64,000 nucleotides of DNA from Bog-532 sp963732345. Its GTDB lineage: Bacteria > Actinomycetota > Actinomycetes > Streptosporangiales > Streptosporangiaceae. Location: contig CAVSZI010000021.1 in assembly GCA_963732345.1 (NCBI GenBank), positions 62,001 through 126,000 of the forward strand, given 5' to 3'. A program made the translations under genes and the position numbers. Under the pieces are notes generated by a model, which made no database searches, had not been told where the DNA came from, and worked only from the letters and a program-made list of their open reading frames with translations. Position 1 is the stretch's first letter; each line of letters opens with the position of its first letter. Below, in pieces: positions 1 to 8,187 of the stretch.

Positions 1-957
1 GTAGGTCGTCCACGGGTCCCAGTTGTTGCCGCTGCCGCTGATGCTGACGGCGGCCTCGGCGTTCCCCAGCGGGTTGAGGGTGGCCAGCGCGCCGTGCGAG
101 CCGTTGATCTGCCAGAGCCCGTAGTCGTTGGTGGGGCTGATGGCGCTCGGGTTGCCGCCGGACTCGGCCATGGCGATGGACGCCGCCATCACCGCCTCAC
201 CGGCCGAGCCGCCCGCCTGCTCCCACAGGGACTCCAGGCCACTGCAGCTGTACGTGCCAGCCGAGGTTGTCGCGGACCCACCGGAGAGGTTGGAGACCGT
301 GGCCGGCGCGCTCACCGAAGCCGAACTGCCGCCGCTGTCACTGCCGGCGCCACTGCTCGGGGCCGCGTGCTTAGCCTGGTATCCCCCGCTCGGCGCGATC
401 GTGACGCTCGGCGTGGTGGTCGGCGTGGTGGCGGGCGCCTCCGAGGCGGGCAGCGTGTAGTTGGCGGGCGGGTCAGCCGGTACGTTCAGCTGCTGGCCCG
501 GGTAGATCAGGTTCGGTTCGGAAACGGTCGAGTGGTTCACGTGGTAGAGCCACTGCCAGTCACCCGCCTTCCCGTAGAACTGGCTGGAGATGCTCGACAA
601 GGTGTCGCCCGAGCGCACCGCGTAGGTGTGGCTGACCGTCGCGGCGTGGTTCGCCGCGTCCGGGCGGGTGGAGCTGGCCAGCGCAGCCTTCGTGGCGAGG
701 AGCGTCTCGGCCGCGGAATAGCTGCCAGCGGCGGTGTGCTCGGTCTTCGCGGTGACGACCGCCTCGGCCACGGTGCTGTGCTTGGCTGGCGCCGCGGCGT
801 GCCCGTGCGGAACGGCCACCAGCGCGCCGGCCGTCACTGCCATCGCCGGAGCGGCCTTCCCGGCCTTCTCCGCTACCTTCTCCACCTGCGACGGCGTTGC
901 GTGCCGCCCCGACCGCATGACCTTCATCTTGCGGCCATGCCTATGCGCTGAACCCAC
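1..957 (-). CDS. LysM domain / lytic transglycosylase-like secreted protein (3' end outside window)
   Basis: Peptidoglycan-active secreted protein read on the minus strand and still open at base 1. A basic N-terminus leads into an Ala/Val-rich hydrophobic stretch (signal or anchor). A LysM repeat follows (YAVRSGDTLSSISSQFYG ... NLIYPGQQLNVP), then a Ser/Thr/Pro linker, then a lysozyme-like SLT domain with MAASIAMAESGGNP and NDYGLWQIN, the typical catalytic-Glu and NYGLWQ signatures. I chose the GTG at 957 because GGGAG lies about 5 bases upstream; an ATG at 927 is the alternative. LysM plus SLT is the architecture of actinomycete cell-wall hydrolases in the resuscitation-factor group. The C-terminus is cut by the window edge. 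Confidence 0.85.
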   Translation of the reverse strand, partial: MGSAHRHGRKMKVMRSGRHATPSQVEKVAEKAGKAAPAMAVTAGALVAVPHGHAAAPAKHSTVAEAVVTAKTEHTAAGSYSAAETLLATKAALASSTRPDAANHAATVSHTYAVRSGDTLSSISSQFYGKAGDWQWLYHVNHSTVSEPNLIYPGQQLNVPADPPANYTLPASEAPATTPTTTPSVTIAPSGGYQAKHAAPSSGAGSDSGGSSASVSAPATVSNLSGGSATTSAGTYSCSGLESLWEQAGGSAGEAVMAASIAMAESGGNPSAISPTNDYGLWQINGSHGALATLNPLGNAEAAVSISGSGNNWDPWTTY

Positions 958-1371
958 AGAGCTCCCATCGTCGTGTTGATGCCCGCTTACTCGCTGCTCC
1001 GCGGGAGCTGCTTTCGGCCCGGCAGAGCGCCGATCACGTTTGTGATCTTTCGCGGCGTTTGATGTACCTTGCCGGTGTTCTGTGCCGCTGGAGAGCATCG
1101 CAGGACCGGAGGGGGGGCCGCAGGCAAATCGACGAAATTCCGTGATCCTCCCGTGACATACAACACCGCTGACCAAGGACACAGAGACATCCCCACGTCG
1201 TCTAATACGGAAAGTGACCCAAACTATTACCCTTTTGTAATGAGCTGGCCGTGCTGCCATCGCCGGCGCAGCTGCGGAAAAATGAGCCCTGCGGGTGTCG
1301 ATCCGCGCCGGGCCCGTGCGTCGGTGAAGTAAGGGCCCGGCAGGCGGGCCGTGCACCGGAGGGAAGGCACC
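958..1371. other. Intergenic region with two inverted repeats upstream of the LysM gene
   Basis: No convincing gene. Two structures are visible: a perfect hairpin at 1032-1047 (GATCAC, loop GTTT, GTGATC) and a near-perfect inverted repeat at 993-1011 (GCTGCTCC-GCG-GGAGCTGC, one mismatch). Both lie in the leader of the minus-strand LysM/transglycosylase gene. Genes of this class in actinobacteria often carry a c-di-AMP (ydaO) riboswitch. I could not match the conserved bases of that RNA, so a structured leader is an inference from position only. Confidence 0.35.
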
Positions 1372-1719
1372 ATGTCGCAGTACCTGATCCTGATCTACGC
1401 AGACGAGGCCCAGTGGGCGAACGCGACCCCGGGCGAGACCGCGCAGCTCACCAAGGAGCACGCGGAGTTCGGCCAGCGCCACGCGGAGGTGATCCGCGGC
1501 GGCAACGCTCTTCAGCCCTCCCCCACGGCGACCTCCGTCCGGCCCGATGCGGGCGGCAGCTTCGCGGTCACGGACGGGCCGTTCGCCGAGACCAAGGAGG
1601 CCCTGGGCGGCTACTACCTTGTCGAGGCAGCCGATCTCGACCAGGCCCTCGCCATCGCCCGAGAGGTGCCCATGCCGTTCGGCGGTGTCGAGGTCCGGCC
1701 GATCTGGGAGGTGATGTGA
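1372..1719 (+). CDS. YCII/DGPF-domain protein
   Basis: Small cytosolic protein of 115 residues of the YCII-related DGPF family. The signature appears as VTDGPFAETKEALGGYYLVEA, followed by the usual C-terminal GGVEVRPIWEVM. The ATG at 1372 is preceded by GGAGGG. Biochemical function in this family is unknown. The gene sits 42 bp upstream of an ECF sigma factor in the same direction; DGPF genes are the conserved neighbours and known targets of ECF42 sigma factors, so the pair is probably one regulatory unit. Confidence 0.88.
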   Translation: MSQYLILIYADEAQWANATPGETAQLTKEHAEFGQRHAEVIRGGNALQPSPTATSVRPDAGGSFAVTDGPFAETKEALGGYYLVEAADLDQALAIAREVPMPFGGVEVRPIWEVM

Positions 1720-1761
1720 CCCCGGTCCCCGGGCCGACGCTGAGGCGGTGACGAGACCGTG

Positions 1762-3084
1762 ATGGACGTGGACCCGACCGCGGCGGCCGTGGCCGCCGCG
1801 GTCGCGGACGCGCACCGCCGCGAGTGGGCCTTCGTGCTCGCCGCGACGGTGCGCGTCACCTGCGACCTCGACCTGGCCGAAGAGTGCGTTCAGGACGCCT
1901 ACGCCCGGGCGCTGGACACCTGGGGCACCGCTGGGATTCCGGCCCGTCCTGGCGCCTGGCTGACCACGGTCGCCCGCCGGCGCGCGCTGGACCTGCTGCG
2001 CCGCGATGCGACCGCCCGGCGCGCACTGCCGCTGCTGGTCACCGACCCCGTTCTGGCGCCCCGGCTCGACGCGGCGGCGGACGAACTGGCCGGGCCCGAA
2101 CCGGCGGGGCCGGAACCGGGGGGCTCCGTGCCAGTGAAGCTGGCCGACCCGGCGGTTGCCGATGACCGGCTGCGGCTGGTCTTCACCTGCTGTCACCCCG
2201 CGCTGGCCACCGACGCCCAGGTCGCCCTGTCGCTGCGGCTGCTCTGCGGGCTGTCGACGGCCGAGGTGGCGCGCGCGTTCCTGGTCAGCGAGGCGACGAT
2301 GGCGGCCCGCATCACGAGGGCCAAGAAGAAGATCGCCGCCGCCCGGATTCCCTACCGCGTGCCACCCCGCGCCGAGCTGCCCGCCCGCGTGGACGCCGTG
2401 CTGACGGTCGTGCACCTGCTGTTCAGCACCGGCTACGCCGCTCCTACCGGGGACGATCTGATGCGCGAAGACCTGGCGGAGCGCTCACTGGACCTGGCCC
2501 GGATGCTCCGCGTGCTGCTGCCCGGCCACGGCGAGATCGCAGGGCTGCTGGCCCTGATCCTGCTGACCGACGCTCGCCGCGGCGCCCGCGTCGACGAGGC
2601 TGGCCGGCTGGTCCTGCTCGCCGACCAGGACCGGGCGCGCTGGGACCCGGTCAAGATCAATGAGGGCGTCGCCCTGGTCCGCGAGGCCCTCGGGCAGGGC
2701 GCCCCGGGACGCTTCGCGGTGATGGCGGCGATCGCGGCCGTGCACGACGAGGCGCCGCGGTTCGGCGACACCGACTGGCCGCAGATCGTCGGGCTGTACG
2801 ACCTGCTCATGCGGCGCTGGCCGTCGCCGGTGGTCGCGCTGAACCGGGCCGTGGCGGTCGGCTTCGCCGACGGGCCCGCCGAGGGCCTCGCGGCTCTCGA
2901 TGCTCTGGCGGCCAGCCCGGAACTGGCCGGTTACGGCTACCTGTCCGCCTCCCGGGCGGAGTTCCTGCGCCGCCTCGGCCGGACCGGCGAGGCGCGCCTG
3001 GCGTATGCGGAGGCGCTGCTGCTGACCGCAAACGCCGTTGAGCGCGGCTTCCTGGCCGCGCGCCTGGAGCAGCTCGGCTCCTGA
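1762..3084 (+). CDS. ECF42-type RNA polymerase sigma factor with C-terminal TPR-like extension
   Basis: Sigma-70 family protein of about 440 residues. Region 2 is near residues 20-85 (DLAEECVQDAYARALDTW) and region 4 near 150-190 (LRLLCGLSTAEVARAFLVSEATMAARITRAKKKI). A long helical C-terminal half follows, with NRAVAVGFADGPAEGLAALDAL and FLRRLGRTGEARLAYAEAL resembling tetratricopeptide units. The length and extension are those of the ECF42 group, which has no anti-sigma factor and is thought to be controlled through the C-terminal domain. The GTG at 1759 directly abuts the ATG and is an equal start candidate. Partner: the DGPF gene just upstream. Confidence 0.88.
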   Translation: MDVDPTAAAVAAAVADAHRREWAFVLAATVRVTCDLDLAEECVQDAYARALDTWGTAGIPARPGAWLTTVARRRALDLLRRDATARRALPLLVTDPVLAPRLDAAADELAGPEPAGPEPGGSVPVKLADPAVADDRLRLVFTCCHPALATDAQVALSLRLLCGLSTAEVARAFLVSEATMAARITRAKKKIAAARIPYRVPPRAELPARVDAVLTVVHLLFSTGYAAPTGDDLMREDLAERSLDLARMLRVLLPGHGEIAGLLALILLTDARRGARVDEAGRLVLLADQDRARWDPVKINEGVALVREALGQGAPGRFAVMAAIAAVHDEAPRFGDTDWPQIVGLYDLLMRRWPSPVVALNRAVAVGFADGPAEGLAALDALAASPELAGYGYLSASRAEFLRRLGRTGEARLAYAEALLLTANAVERGFLAARLEQLGS

Positions 3085-3259
3085 CCGAGGACCCGCCGGA
3101 CCCGATGGGCCCGATGGGCTCGCCGTTCGGCTCATCGCAGGACCTCTCACGGGGCGGCGGCCTCCCAGATGTAGATGGGGTGCCGGTCCGAGCGGAACCG
3201 GGCCACGTCCCGAGCCCGATCACGATGACGTCATAGGACGGCATATGAGCGCCTCGTCG

Positions 3260-4321
3260 TTAGGTCGCTGTGGTACTTGTCAGGCCCGCGGCGTTGTGCG
3301 CCCGGGCCTGGGAAGCCATGTTGGCGACCAGTTCGAGGGAGTGCCGCCGGTCGGCGGGGTCGTGCACCATTGTCGTGATCATCAGCTCGTCGGCGCCGGT
3401 GGCCGCCAGCAGTTCGGTGAGGCCGCGCCGGACCGTCTCAGCGGAGCCGACGATGTTCGAGGCCTGCCGGGAGCGGATGACCTCCCGGTCGAGCGAGGTG
3501 TAGGGGTAGGCGGCCGCCTCCTCCGGCGACGGGACCGGCCCCGGCCGGCCGGAGCGCAACCGGAGGAACGACAGGGCGCCCGGGCTGGCCAGCCATTGCG
3601 CGCGCTCGTCGGTGTCGGCGCAGATCACCGCGGCCGCGACCATGGCGTACGGCTTGTCGAGCGTCGCCGACGGCCGGAACCGCTGGCGGTACAGGGCCAG
3701 CGCCGGCAGCGTGTTCTCCGGACTGAAGTGGTGGGCGAACGCGAACGGCAGCCCAAGGAGGCCGGCCACCTGGGCGCTGTACCCGCTCGACCCCAGAAGC
3801 CACATGGACGGGCTGTTGCCCTGGCCGGGGACCGCGGTGATGGCCGCGTACGGGTGACCCTCCGGCCATTTCCCACTGAAGAAGCCAATCAGCTCGCCGA
3901 GTTGCTCGGGGAAATCGTCCGGCGAGAGCCCCTCCGGGGCGCGCCGCAGCGCCGCGGCCGTCACCGGGTCCGTGCCGGGAGCGCGGCCGATGCCCAGGTC
4001 GATACGCCCGGGGTGCAGCGCCTCCAGCATGCCGAACTGCTCGGCCACGACCAGCGAGACGTGGTTGGGCAGCATCACGCCACCGGACCCCACACGGATG
4101 CTCGACGTCGCGCCGGCGAGATGGCCAATCAGCACAGGCGGCGCGGAGCTGGCGATGCCCGGCATGTTGTGATGCTCCGCGACCCAGAAGCGGTGGTACC
4201 CGAGCTGCTCGGCCCGCCGGGCCAGGTCGATGGTCGCGCGCAGGGCGTCGCCCGCGGTGGCCCCCTCCGGGATCGGCGCCAGGTCGAGCACGGACAACGG
4301 CACATTAGGCAGATCGCTCAC
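3260..4321 (-). CDS. LLM-class flavin-dependent oxidoreductase (luciferase-like)
   Basis: FMN-dependent, luciferase-like monooxygenase of 353 residues and TIM-barrel type. It begins VSDLPNVPLSVLDLAPI and shows the family markers RFWVAEHHNMPGIASSAP, IRVGSGGVMLPNH and IDLGIGRAPGTDP. These match the MsnO8-type subgroup of uncharacterised actinobacterial LLM proteins. I set the start at the GTG at 4321 because homologues begin at this point; the open frame extends upstream but overlaps a divergent gene and reads as low-complexity arginine/proline there. Substrate unknown. Confidence 0.85.
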   Translation of the reverse strand: MSDLPNVPLSVLDLAPIPEGATAGDALRATIDLARRAEQLGYHRFWVAEHHNMPGIASSAPPVLIGHLAGATSSIRVGSGGVMLPNHVSLVVAEQFGMLEALHPGRIDLGIGRAPGTDPVTAAALRRAPEGLSPDDFPEQLGELIGFFSGKWPEGHPYAAITAVPGQGNSPSMWLLGSSGYSAQVAGLLGLPFAFAHHFSPENTLPALALYRQRFRPSATLDKPYAMVAAAVICADTDERAQWLASPGALSFLRLRSGRPGPVPSPEEAAAYPYTSLDREVIRSRQASNIVGSAETVRRGLTELLAATGADELMITTMVHDPADRRHSLELVANMASQARAHNAAGLTSTTAT

Positions 4322-4370
4322 GACAGGACGCAACACGCCGGGTTGGCTGCTTCTTCCGCGGGAGTGCCGC

Positions 4371-4986
4371 ATGATGACGGGTAAGCACGAACCGGAGCAC
4401 GAACCGGAGGAGGCCGCGCAGGTGGCAGCAGCGATGTCGGTGTGGCTACGGCGGGGGGCCATGGCCGTGGCCGTCAGCCGGGTGGGAGTAGGCGTCGTGG
4501 CGTTCGCCGCGCCGGGGCTCGTGTCGCGATCCTGGACGGGCGGTCCGGGCGACGGGCCCTCCGGGCAAGTACCCGGGCAAGTACCCGGGCAAGTACCCGG
4601 GCAAGTACCCGGGCAAGTACCCGGACGGGTCCTGGGCCAAGTACTCGGGCGTGCGCTGGGCGGCCGGGATCTCGCGCTGGGCCTCGGCGCGCTGGCGGCG
4701 CTGCGGCTCCAGCGGGCGCAGAGCCCGGCCTCGATCTGGGGCGCCGCGATGTCCACCGACCCGGGAAAGCCGGAATCCGGCGGCGGCGGCCGGCCTGGCT
4801 GCGGGGGTGTGGGTCGGCCTCGCCGCGCTCGCCGACGGCCTCGATCTGGTGACCACGGCGGTCTCCTGGCGTGATCTGCCGTCGCGTCAGCGCTGGCTGG
4901 TCGCCCTCAGTTCCGGCGGGGCGGCGGCTGTGGGCGCTGCGGCCGCGGTGTCCCTGGCCGCCGGTCCCTCGCTGCTGGCGGGCTGA
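4371..4986 (+). pseudogene. DUF4267-like small membrane protein, frameshifted
   Basis: Reads as a short integral membrane protein in two frames. Frame one gives MSVWLRRGAMAVAVSRVG, GVVAFAAPGL and LGRALGGRDLALGLGALAAL, the typical DUF4267-like start. The homologous continuation (GLAAGVWVGLAALADGLDLV, RWLVALSSGGAAAVGAAAAV) is in the next frame and stops at 4986. The switch lies between about 4740 and 4800, in G/C-rich sequence. A 12-bp tandem repeat inserts (GQVP)5 at about residue 65, in the loop before the second hydrophobic segment. The start may be ATG 4371 or ATG 4434. It is either a broken gene or a sequencing indel. It is divergent from the LLM oxidoreductase. Confidence 0.6.
4562..4621 (+). 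repeat. 12-bp tandem repeat, five perfect units
   Basis: Unit CGGGCAAGTACC is repeated five times without a mismatch and is followed by two or three degenerate units to about 4656. The period is a multiple of three, so it stays in frame and encodes Gly-Gln-Val-Pro repeats inside the DUF4267-like gene. Confidence 0.95.
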
Positions 4987-5024
4987 GGACGTCCCGGTCC
5001 GCGTCCCGGTCCGCGCCGCCTAAC

Positions 5025-5463
5025 CTGGCGGCCGAGCAGGTTGTCGCCGGGCTTGGCCTCCTCCGCCCAGACAAGCTCGTCCAGGAAGCCGAACAGTTCC
5101 CGCAGCGCGTCGAACCGCTGCTCGGGGGGAGCCCGGTGGCTGAGCAGCATCATGCTGCGGGACTGGAAGAACTCGTGCCGCTCGTACGGTACGCCGAGAC
5201 AGTGCCGCACGCGCGTCGTCCAGCCGGGTCACCAGCCAGGTGAGCGATCCGCCGGGCAGTTCGGCGGCCGCCAGGCCGGGTGCCCCGCGCAGACGGTCGT
5301 ACTCCGGGGGCACGCGGAAGGGGCATGCGCGGGGAGCGGAAGGCTGACATCCGGCCGATCGTCCATCGATACGTCCCAGGGCTCGGGCTACTACGGGGGC
5401 CAGTAAGCGGGCCAGTACGCGGGAACCACCGGTCCGCGTCCTTGCCCACGTACTAGCGCGCAC
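5025..5463 (-). pseudogene. Cytochrome P450 remnant (internal deletion, C-terminus lost)
   Basis: Two P450-like pieces are recognisable on the minus strand in different frames. The upstream piece reads CPFRVPPEYDRLRGAPG and LPGGSLTWLVTRLDDARAAL, the usual N-terminal helix A / beta-1 region. The next piece begins at about 5210 and reads CLGVPYERHEFFQSRSMMLL, PPEQRFDALRELFGFLDELV and EEAKPGDNLLGRQV, normally found about 100 residues further on in the helix F-H area. The I-helix, EXXR and haem-cysteine regions are absent. So about 100 codons were lost internally, with a frame change, and everything after about residue 220 is gone. Non-functional. Confidence 0.65.
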
Positions 5464-5612
5464 TGCGGTCGCGGTCGCCCGCGTCTCCTTTGCCCGTTTC
5501 TATCACCGGCGGGCCGGCCCGCAATCCCGCGCGGGGGCTGGCCCCGGCGCGCACGCCCGGGTGATAGTGGGAGAAACGGACACGCTGGCCGCGGCCGGGA
5601 AGGGACTCATTC

Positions 5613-6152
5613 ATGCTCTGCACGTTCGGCTTCGAGCGCATCGGTGTACTGCTCAGCGACCTCTACTTCGTCGACCCCGAGCCCAGCCAGGGCCAGGAAG
5701 GCGCGGAGCACGGAGTTCGGCTGGAACTGCGGGTGCTCGAACGTGGTGACCTGAAGGGATCGATCTACTCGGCGCAGCCGATATCCGTTGGCCAGCCCAT
5801 CTGGCGGGTTGACCTGCTCGAATCGGTGGACGGCAAGCCGGGCAGCTTCGACCGGACCCATCATCACCCGGCCTTCACGGGCTGGGAGCCGGGGCGCAGG
5901 GTGTTCGTCCGGGAGCTGTCCGCGGACCCGATCGCCTGGCTCGCGGTCAAGCTGTCCGACCTGCCGGAGGTGCTGAAGGAAGCCGGTGTTTCCGCCGACA
6001 TCGCGGCCCCTGGGGATGCGGAAAGCCTCCGGCGCGCCGTCCCCGACATCCTCGAGGCCACCGAACGGCTGCTCGGCAGGGTCCGTTCCGGTGAACTGGG
6101 CAACGCGCCGGCCGGCAGCCCCGCGGACAACGTCCGGGCCGGCTGGCTCTAA
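5613..6152 (+). CDS. Hypothetical protein, 179 aa
   Basis: Family not recognised. ATG 5613 has a good ribosome-binding sequence (GGGAAGGGA) 6-8 bases upstream. The protein is soluble, with no signal peptide or membrane helix. A mixed beta-rich N-terminal half (VRLELRVLERGDLKGSIYSA, PIWRVDLLES) contains a histidine cluster (FDRTHHHPAFTGWEP). The C-terminal half is helical (DLPEVLKEAGVSADIA, LRRAVPDILEATERLLGRV). It stands alone between the P450 remnant and the flotillin cluster. Confidence 0.7.
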   Translation: MLCTFGFERIGVLLSDLYFVDPEPSQGQEGAEHGVRLELRVLERGDLKGSIYSAQPISVGQPIWRVDLLESVDGKPGSFDRTHHHPAFTGWEPGRRVFVRELSADPIAWLAVKLSDLPEVLKEAGVSADIAAPGDAESLRRAVPDILEATERLLGRVRSGELGNAPAGSPADNVRAGWL

Positions 6153-6442
6153 CCCCCTGGCCGATCGTGGTGTTCGACAGCGCGATCCGCTTGTGGCGCT
6201 CCGGCGCGGTCCGCCGGGCAGGCGGCACCGTCATTGGTCGCGCTCCGCATCTTGTCCGTTCAGATTCCGCATTTCCTTCCCGGTGCGTACCGGTGCGCCA
6301 GGGACCCTTCCCGACCGTAACATCGGCCCGTTCGCGGCGATGACCAGCCCATTCCCGGACGGTTTTCCAGGCGGCGCCGCACCTATTTAACGCACGGTCC
6401 TGGCGGGGCTAGGCTGGCCTTGTTCAGGAGGTGCAAGGGGGC

Positions 6443-6691
6443 GTGTTGGCCGCGGATTCGTCGGCGATCGGCTCGGTGGGCGTCCTTACCGTTGGCACGC
6501 GCGGCCGCAGTGGTCCCGGGGAAGTACGGATCAAGATCCGCGGCGGCTCAGAAACCTTCATCGCCTGGTCGGAGACTCCGCTGCCGAGAGGCGCCACCGT
6601 GCTCATCATCGACGAGCGCGGCCGCCGGGCGGTCGACGTCATGGAGTGGGCCAGCGACCCGCTCGACGCGCTGGGTGACTATGGCGGATAA
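6443..6691 (+). CDS. NfeD-like OB-fold small protein
   Basis: A protein of 82 residues with the short beta-barrel pattern of the NfeD C-terminal domain: VGVLTVGTRGRSGPGEVRIK, TPLPRGATVLIIDERG, RRAVDVMEW. NfeD-like proteins accompany flotillin/SPFH proteins and are thought to assist membrane-raft assembly. AGGAGG at 6426-6432 is well placed for the GTG at 6443; a GTG at 6431 is too close to it. It is the first gene of a three-ORF cluster: the next small ORF starts before this one ends, and flotillin follows. Confidence 0.65.
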   Translation: MLAADSSAIGSVGVLTVGTRGRSGPGEVRIKIRGGSETFIAWSETPLPRGATVLIIDERGRRAVDVMEWASDPLDALGDYGG

Positions 6692-6791
6692 CGCGGCCGG
6701 AGACTCCTACCCCTGGAACACGGATGTGCCGGCTCACAAACCGGCTCAGGAAAAGGCAGCCGGCCGGAAGCCGGTTGAGGAGATGAAGTGA
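6681..6791 (+). CDS. Candidate small protein (36 aa) coupled to flotillin
   Basis: Short ORF beginning MADNAAGDSYPWNTD and ending RKPVEEMK. Its start overlaps the end of the NfeD-like gene by 11 bases and its stop TGA shares its last base with the ATG of flotillin (GTGATG). This exact nesting suggests translational coupling. The peptide is hydrophilic with a basic C-terminal part and no recognised domain. Its own ribosome-binding site is weak, so it may only pass ribosomes to the flotillin start. Confidence 0.45.
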   Translation: MADNAAGDSYPWNTDVPAHKPAQEKAAGRKPVEEMK

Positions 6792-7963
6792 TGTTTGGAT
6801 ATCGCGTTCCAGCGCCCGATGAGGCCCTGCTGATTTCTGGCGGGAGGGCTGGCCGCAGTGGCGCTCCATTCAAGGTCGTCACCGGCCATGGCGCCTTCGT
6901 TACGCCCGCGTTCCGCAAGGCCCGTTACCTCACGCTGAGCTTGCAGGAGGCCGAGGTGGCCGAGACCTGCGTGACGAAGCAGGGCATTTCGCTGAACGTC
7001 CGGGCCGTGATCGCCTTCAAGGTGGGCAACGACGAAGAAAGCATCGTCAACGCCGGACAACGTTTTCTTTCCGACCAGGACCAGATGACGATCCTCACCG
7101 GGCGCATCTTCTCCGGTCACTTGCGGTCGATCATCGGCTCGATGACGGTCGAGGAGATCGTCACCGAGCGGCAGAAGCTGGCCACCGAGGTGCTCGACGG
7201 CTCCAAGACGGAGATGGCCACCATCGGCCTGACCGTCGACGCGCTCCAGATCCAGTCCATCGACGACATGGGCGCCGGCTACATCGCCGCCATGGCGTCG
7301 CCGCACAACGCTGCCATCCAGCGGCAGGCGAAGATCGCGCAGGCGCAGGCCGACCAGCTGGCCGTGCAGGCTCAGCAGGAGTCCGAGCGCCAGCAGGCCG
7401 AGTACGGACGGCAGACCGCCGTCGTCCAGGCGCAGTACAAGGCGGAGGTGGACAAGGCGCAGGCCGAGGCGGCCCAGTCGGGACCGCTGGCCCAGGCCCA
7501 CGTGCAGCAGGCGGTCATTTCCGCGCAGGCCGAATTGGCCCAGAGGCAGGCCGAGCTGCGCCAGCAGCAGCTGGTCTCCGAGGTGGTCAAGCCCGCGCAG
7601 GCCGAGGCCGAGCGGGTCCGGATCCTCGCGGTGGCCGACGCCGAGCGGACCCGGATTCAGGCCGAGGCGGCCTCCTCGAACAACCGGGTCGCGCTGGACC
7701 AGATGCTGATCAGCCAGCTGCCGCAGATCGTCAAGGAGGCGGCGGCCGGGCTGGCCGGCGCCAACGTCAGCGTGCTGAACGGTGCCGACGGTCTCGGCGA
7801 GATAGCGGCCGGGCTGGTGAGCCAGGGCATGACCATCCTGGAGTTGGTGCGCAAGGGCGTCTCGGACCCGGACCGCCCGGCGTCCGGGAACGGCACCAGC
7901 CCGCGGCGGCTCTCCCAGCACCCGGTCACCCCGGCTGCCCCGGCCGAGGGCCATTCCGGCTGA
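6791..7963 (+). CDS. SPFH-domain / flotillin-like protein
   Basis: A protein of 390 residues of the SPFH (stomatin/prohibitin/flotillin/HflK) superfamily. The N-terminal half carries the SPFH core (TLSLQEAEVAETCVTKQGIS, VRAVIAFKVGNDEESIVNAG, LRSIIGSMTVEEIVTERQKL). It is followed by a long Ala/Gln/Glu-rich coiled coil of about residues 175-300 with repeated QAQAD/QAEA units, as in flotillins. No clear transmembrane helix is seen, so membrane association would be peripheral or through the NfeD-like partner. GAGGAG is 8 bases before the ATG. Likely role: organising membrane microdomains. Confidence 0.9.
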   Translation: MFGYRVPAPDEALLISGGRAGRSGAPFKVVTGHGAFVTPAFRKARYLTLSLQEAEVAETCVTKQGISLNVRAVIAFKVGNDEESIVNAGQRFLSDQDQMTILTGRIFSGHLRSIIGSMTVEEIVTERQKLATEVLDGSKTEMATIGLTVDALQIQSIDDMGAGYIAAMASPHNAAIQRQAKIAQAQADQLAVQAQQESERQQAEYGRQTAVVQAQYKAEVDKAQAEAAQSGPLAQAHVQQAVISAQAELAQRQAELRQQQLVSEVVKPAQAEAERVRILAVADAERTRIQAEAASSNNRVALDQMLISQLPQIVKEAAAGLAGANVSVLNGADGLGEIAAGLVSQGMTILELVRKGVSDPDRPASGNGTSPRRLSQHPVTPAAPAEGHSG

Positions 7964-7984
7964 GGTCCACTCGGGCCGGACGTT

Positions 7985-8070
7985 TGCTCCGGCCTGATGG
8001 CGCCTCCGGCCTGATGGCGCCTCCGGCCTGATGCCCACTCGGCTGGATGTCCACTCGGCCGGATGTCCAC
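7985..8070. repeat. Short tandem repeats after flotillin
   Basis: Two neighbouring families of direct repeats. CTCCGGCCTGATGGCGC is repeated two to three times, then CCACTCGGCCGGATGT-type units occur twice. They lie between convergent genes (flotillin and the L,D-transpeptidase), and the rest of that gap shows no gene. Confidence 0.8.
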
Positions 8071-8187
8071 TCCGGGCCGCGGCCAGGACGCCGCGGAGCC
8101 GCTGGCGGCGAGAACAGCCAGCGGCTCCGGCGGCGGTGGTGCGTGACCAGGATGGGCGGGCGCAAGCCCCCGGCTTCAGCCGTGGGG

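Noticed and set aside
960..1200. c-di-AMP riboswitch before the LysM/transglycosylase gene
   Set aside because: Context is suggestive and hairpins exist, but the conserved ydaO bases could not be matched by eye; kept only as a structured leader.
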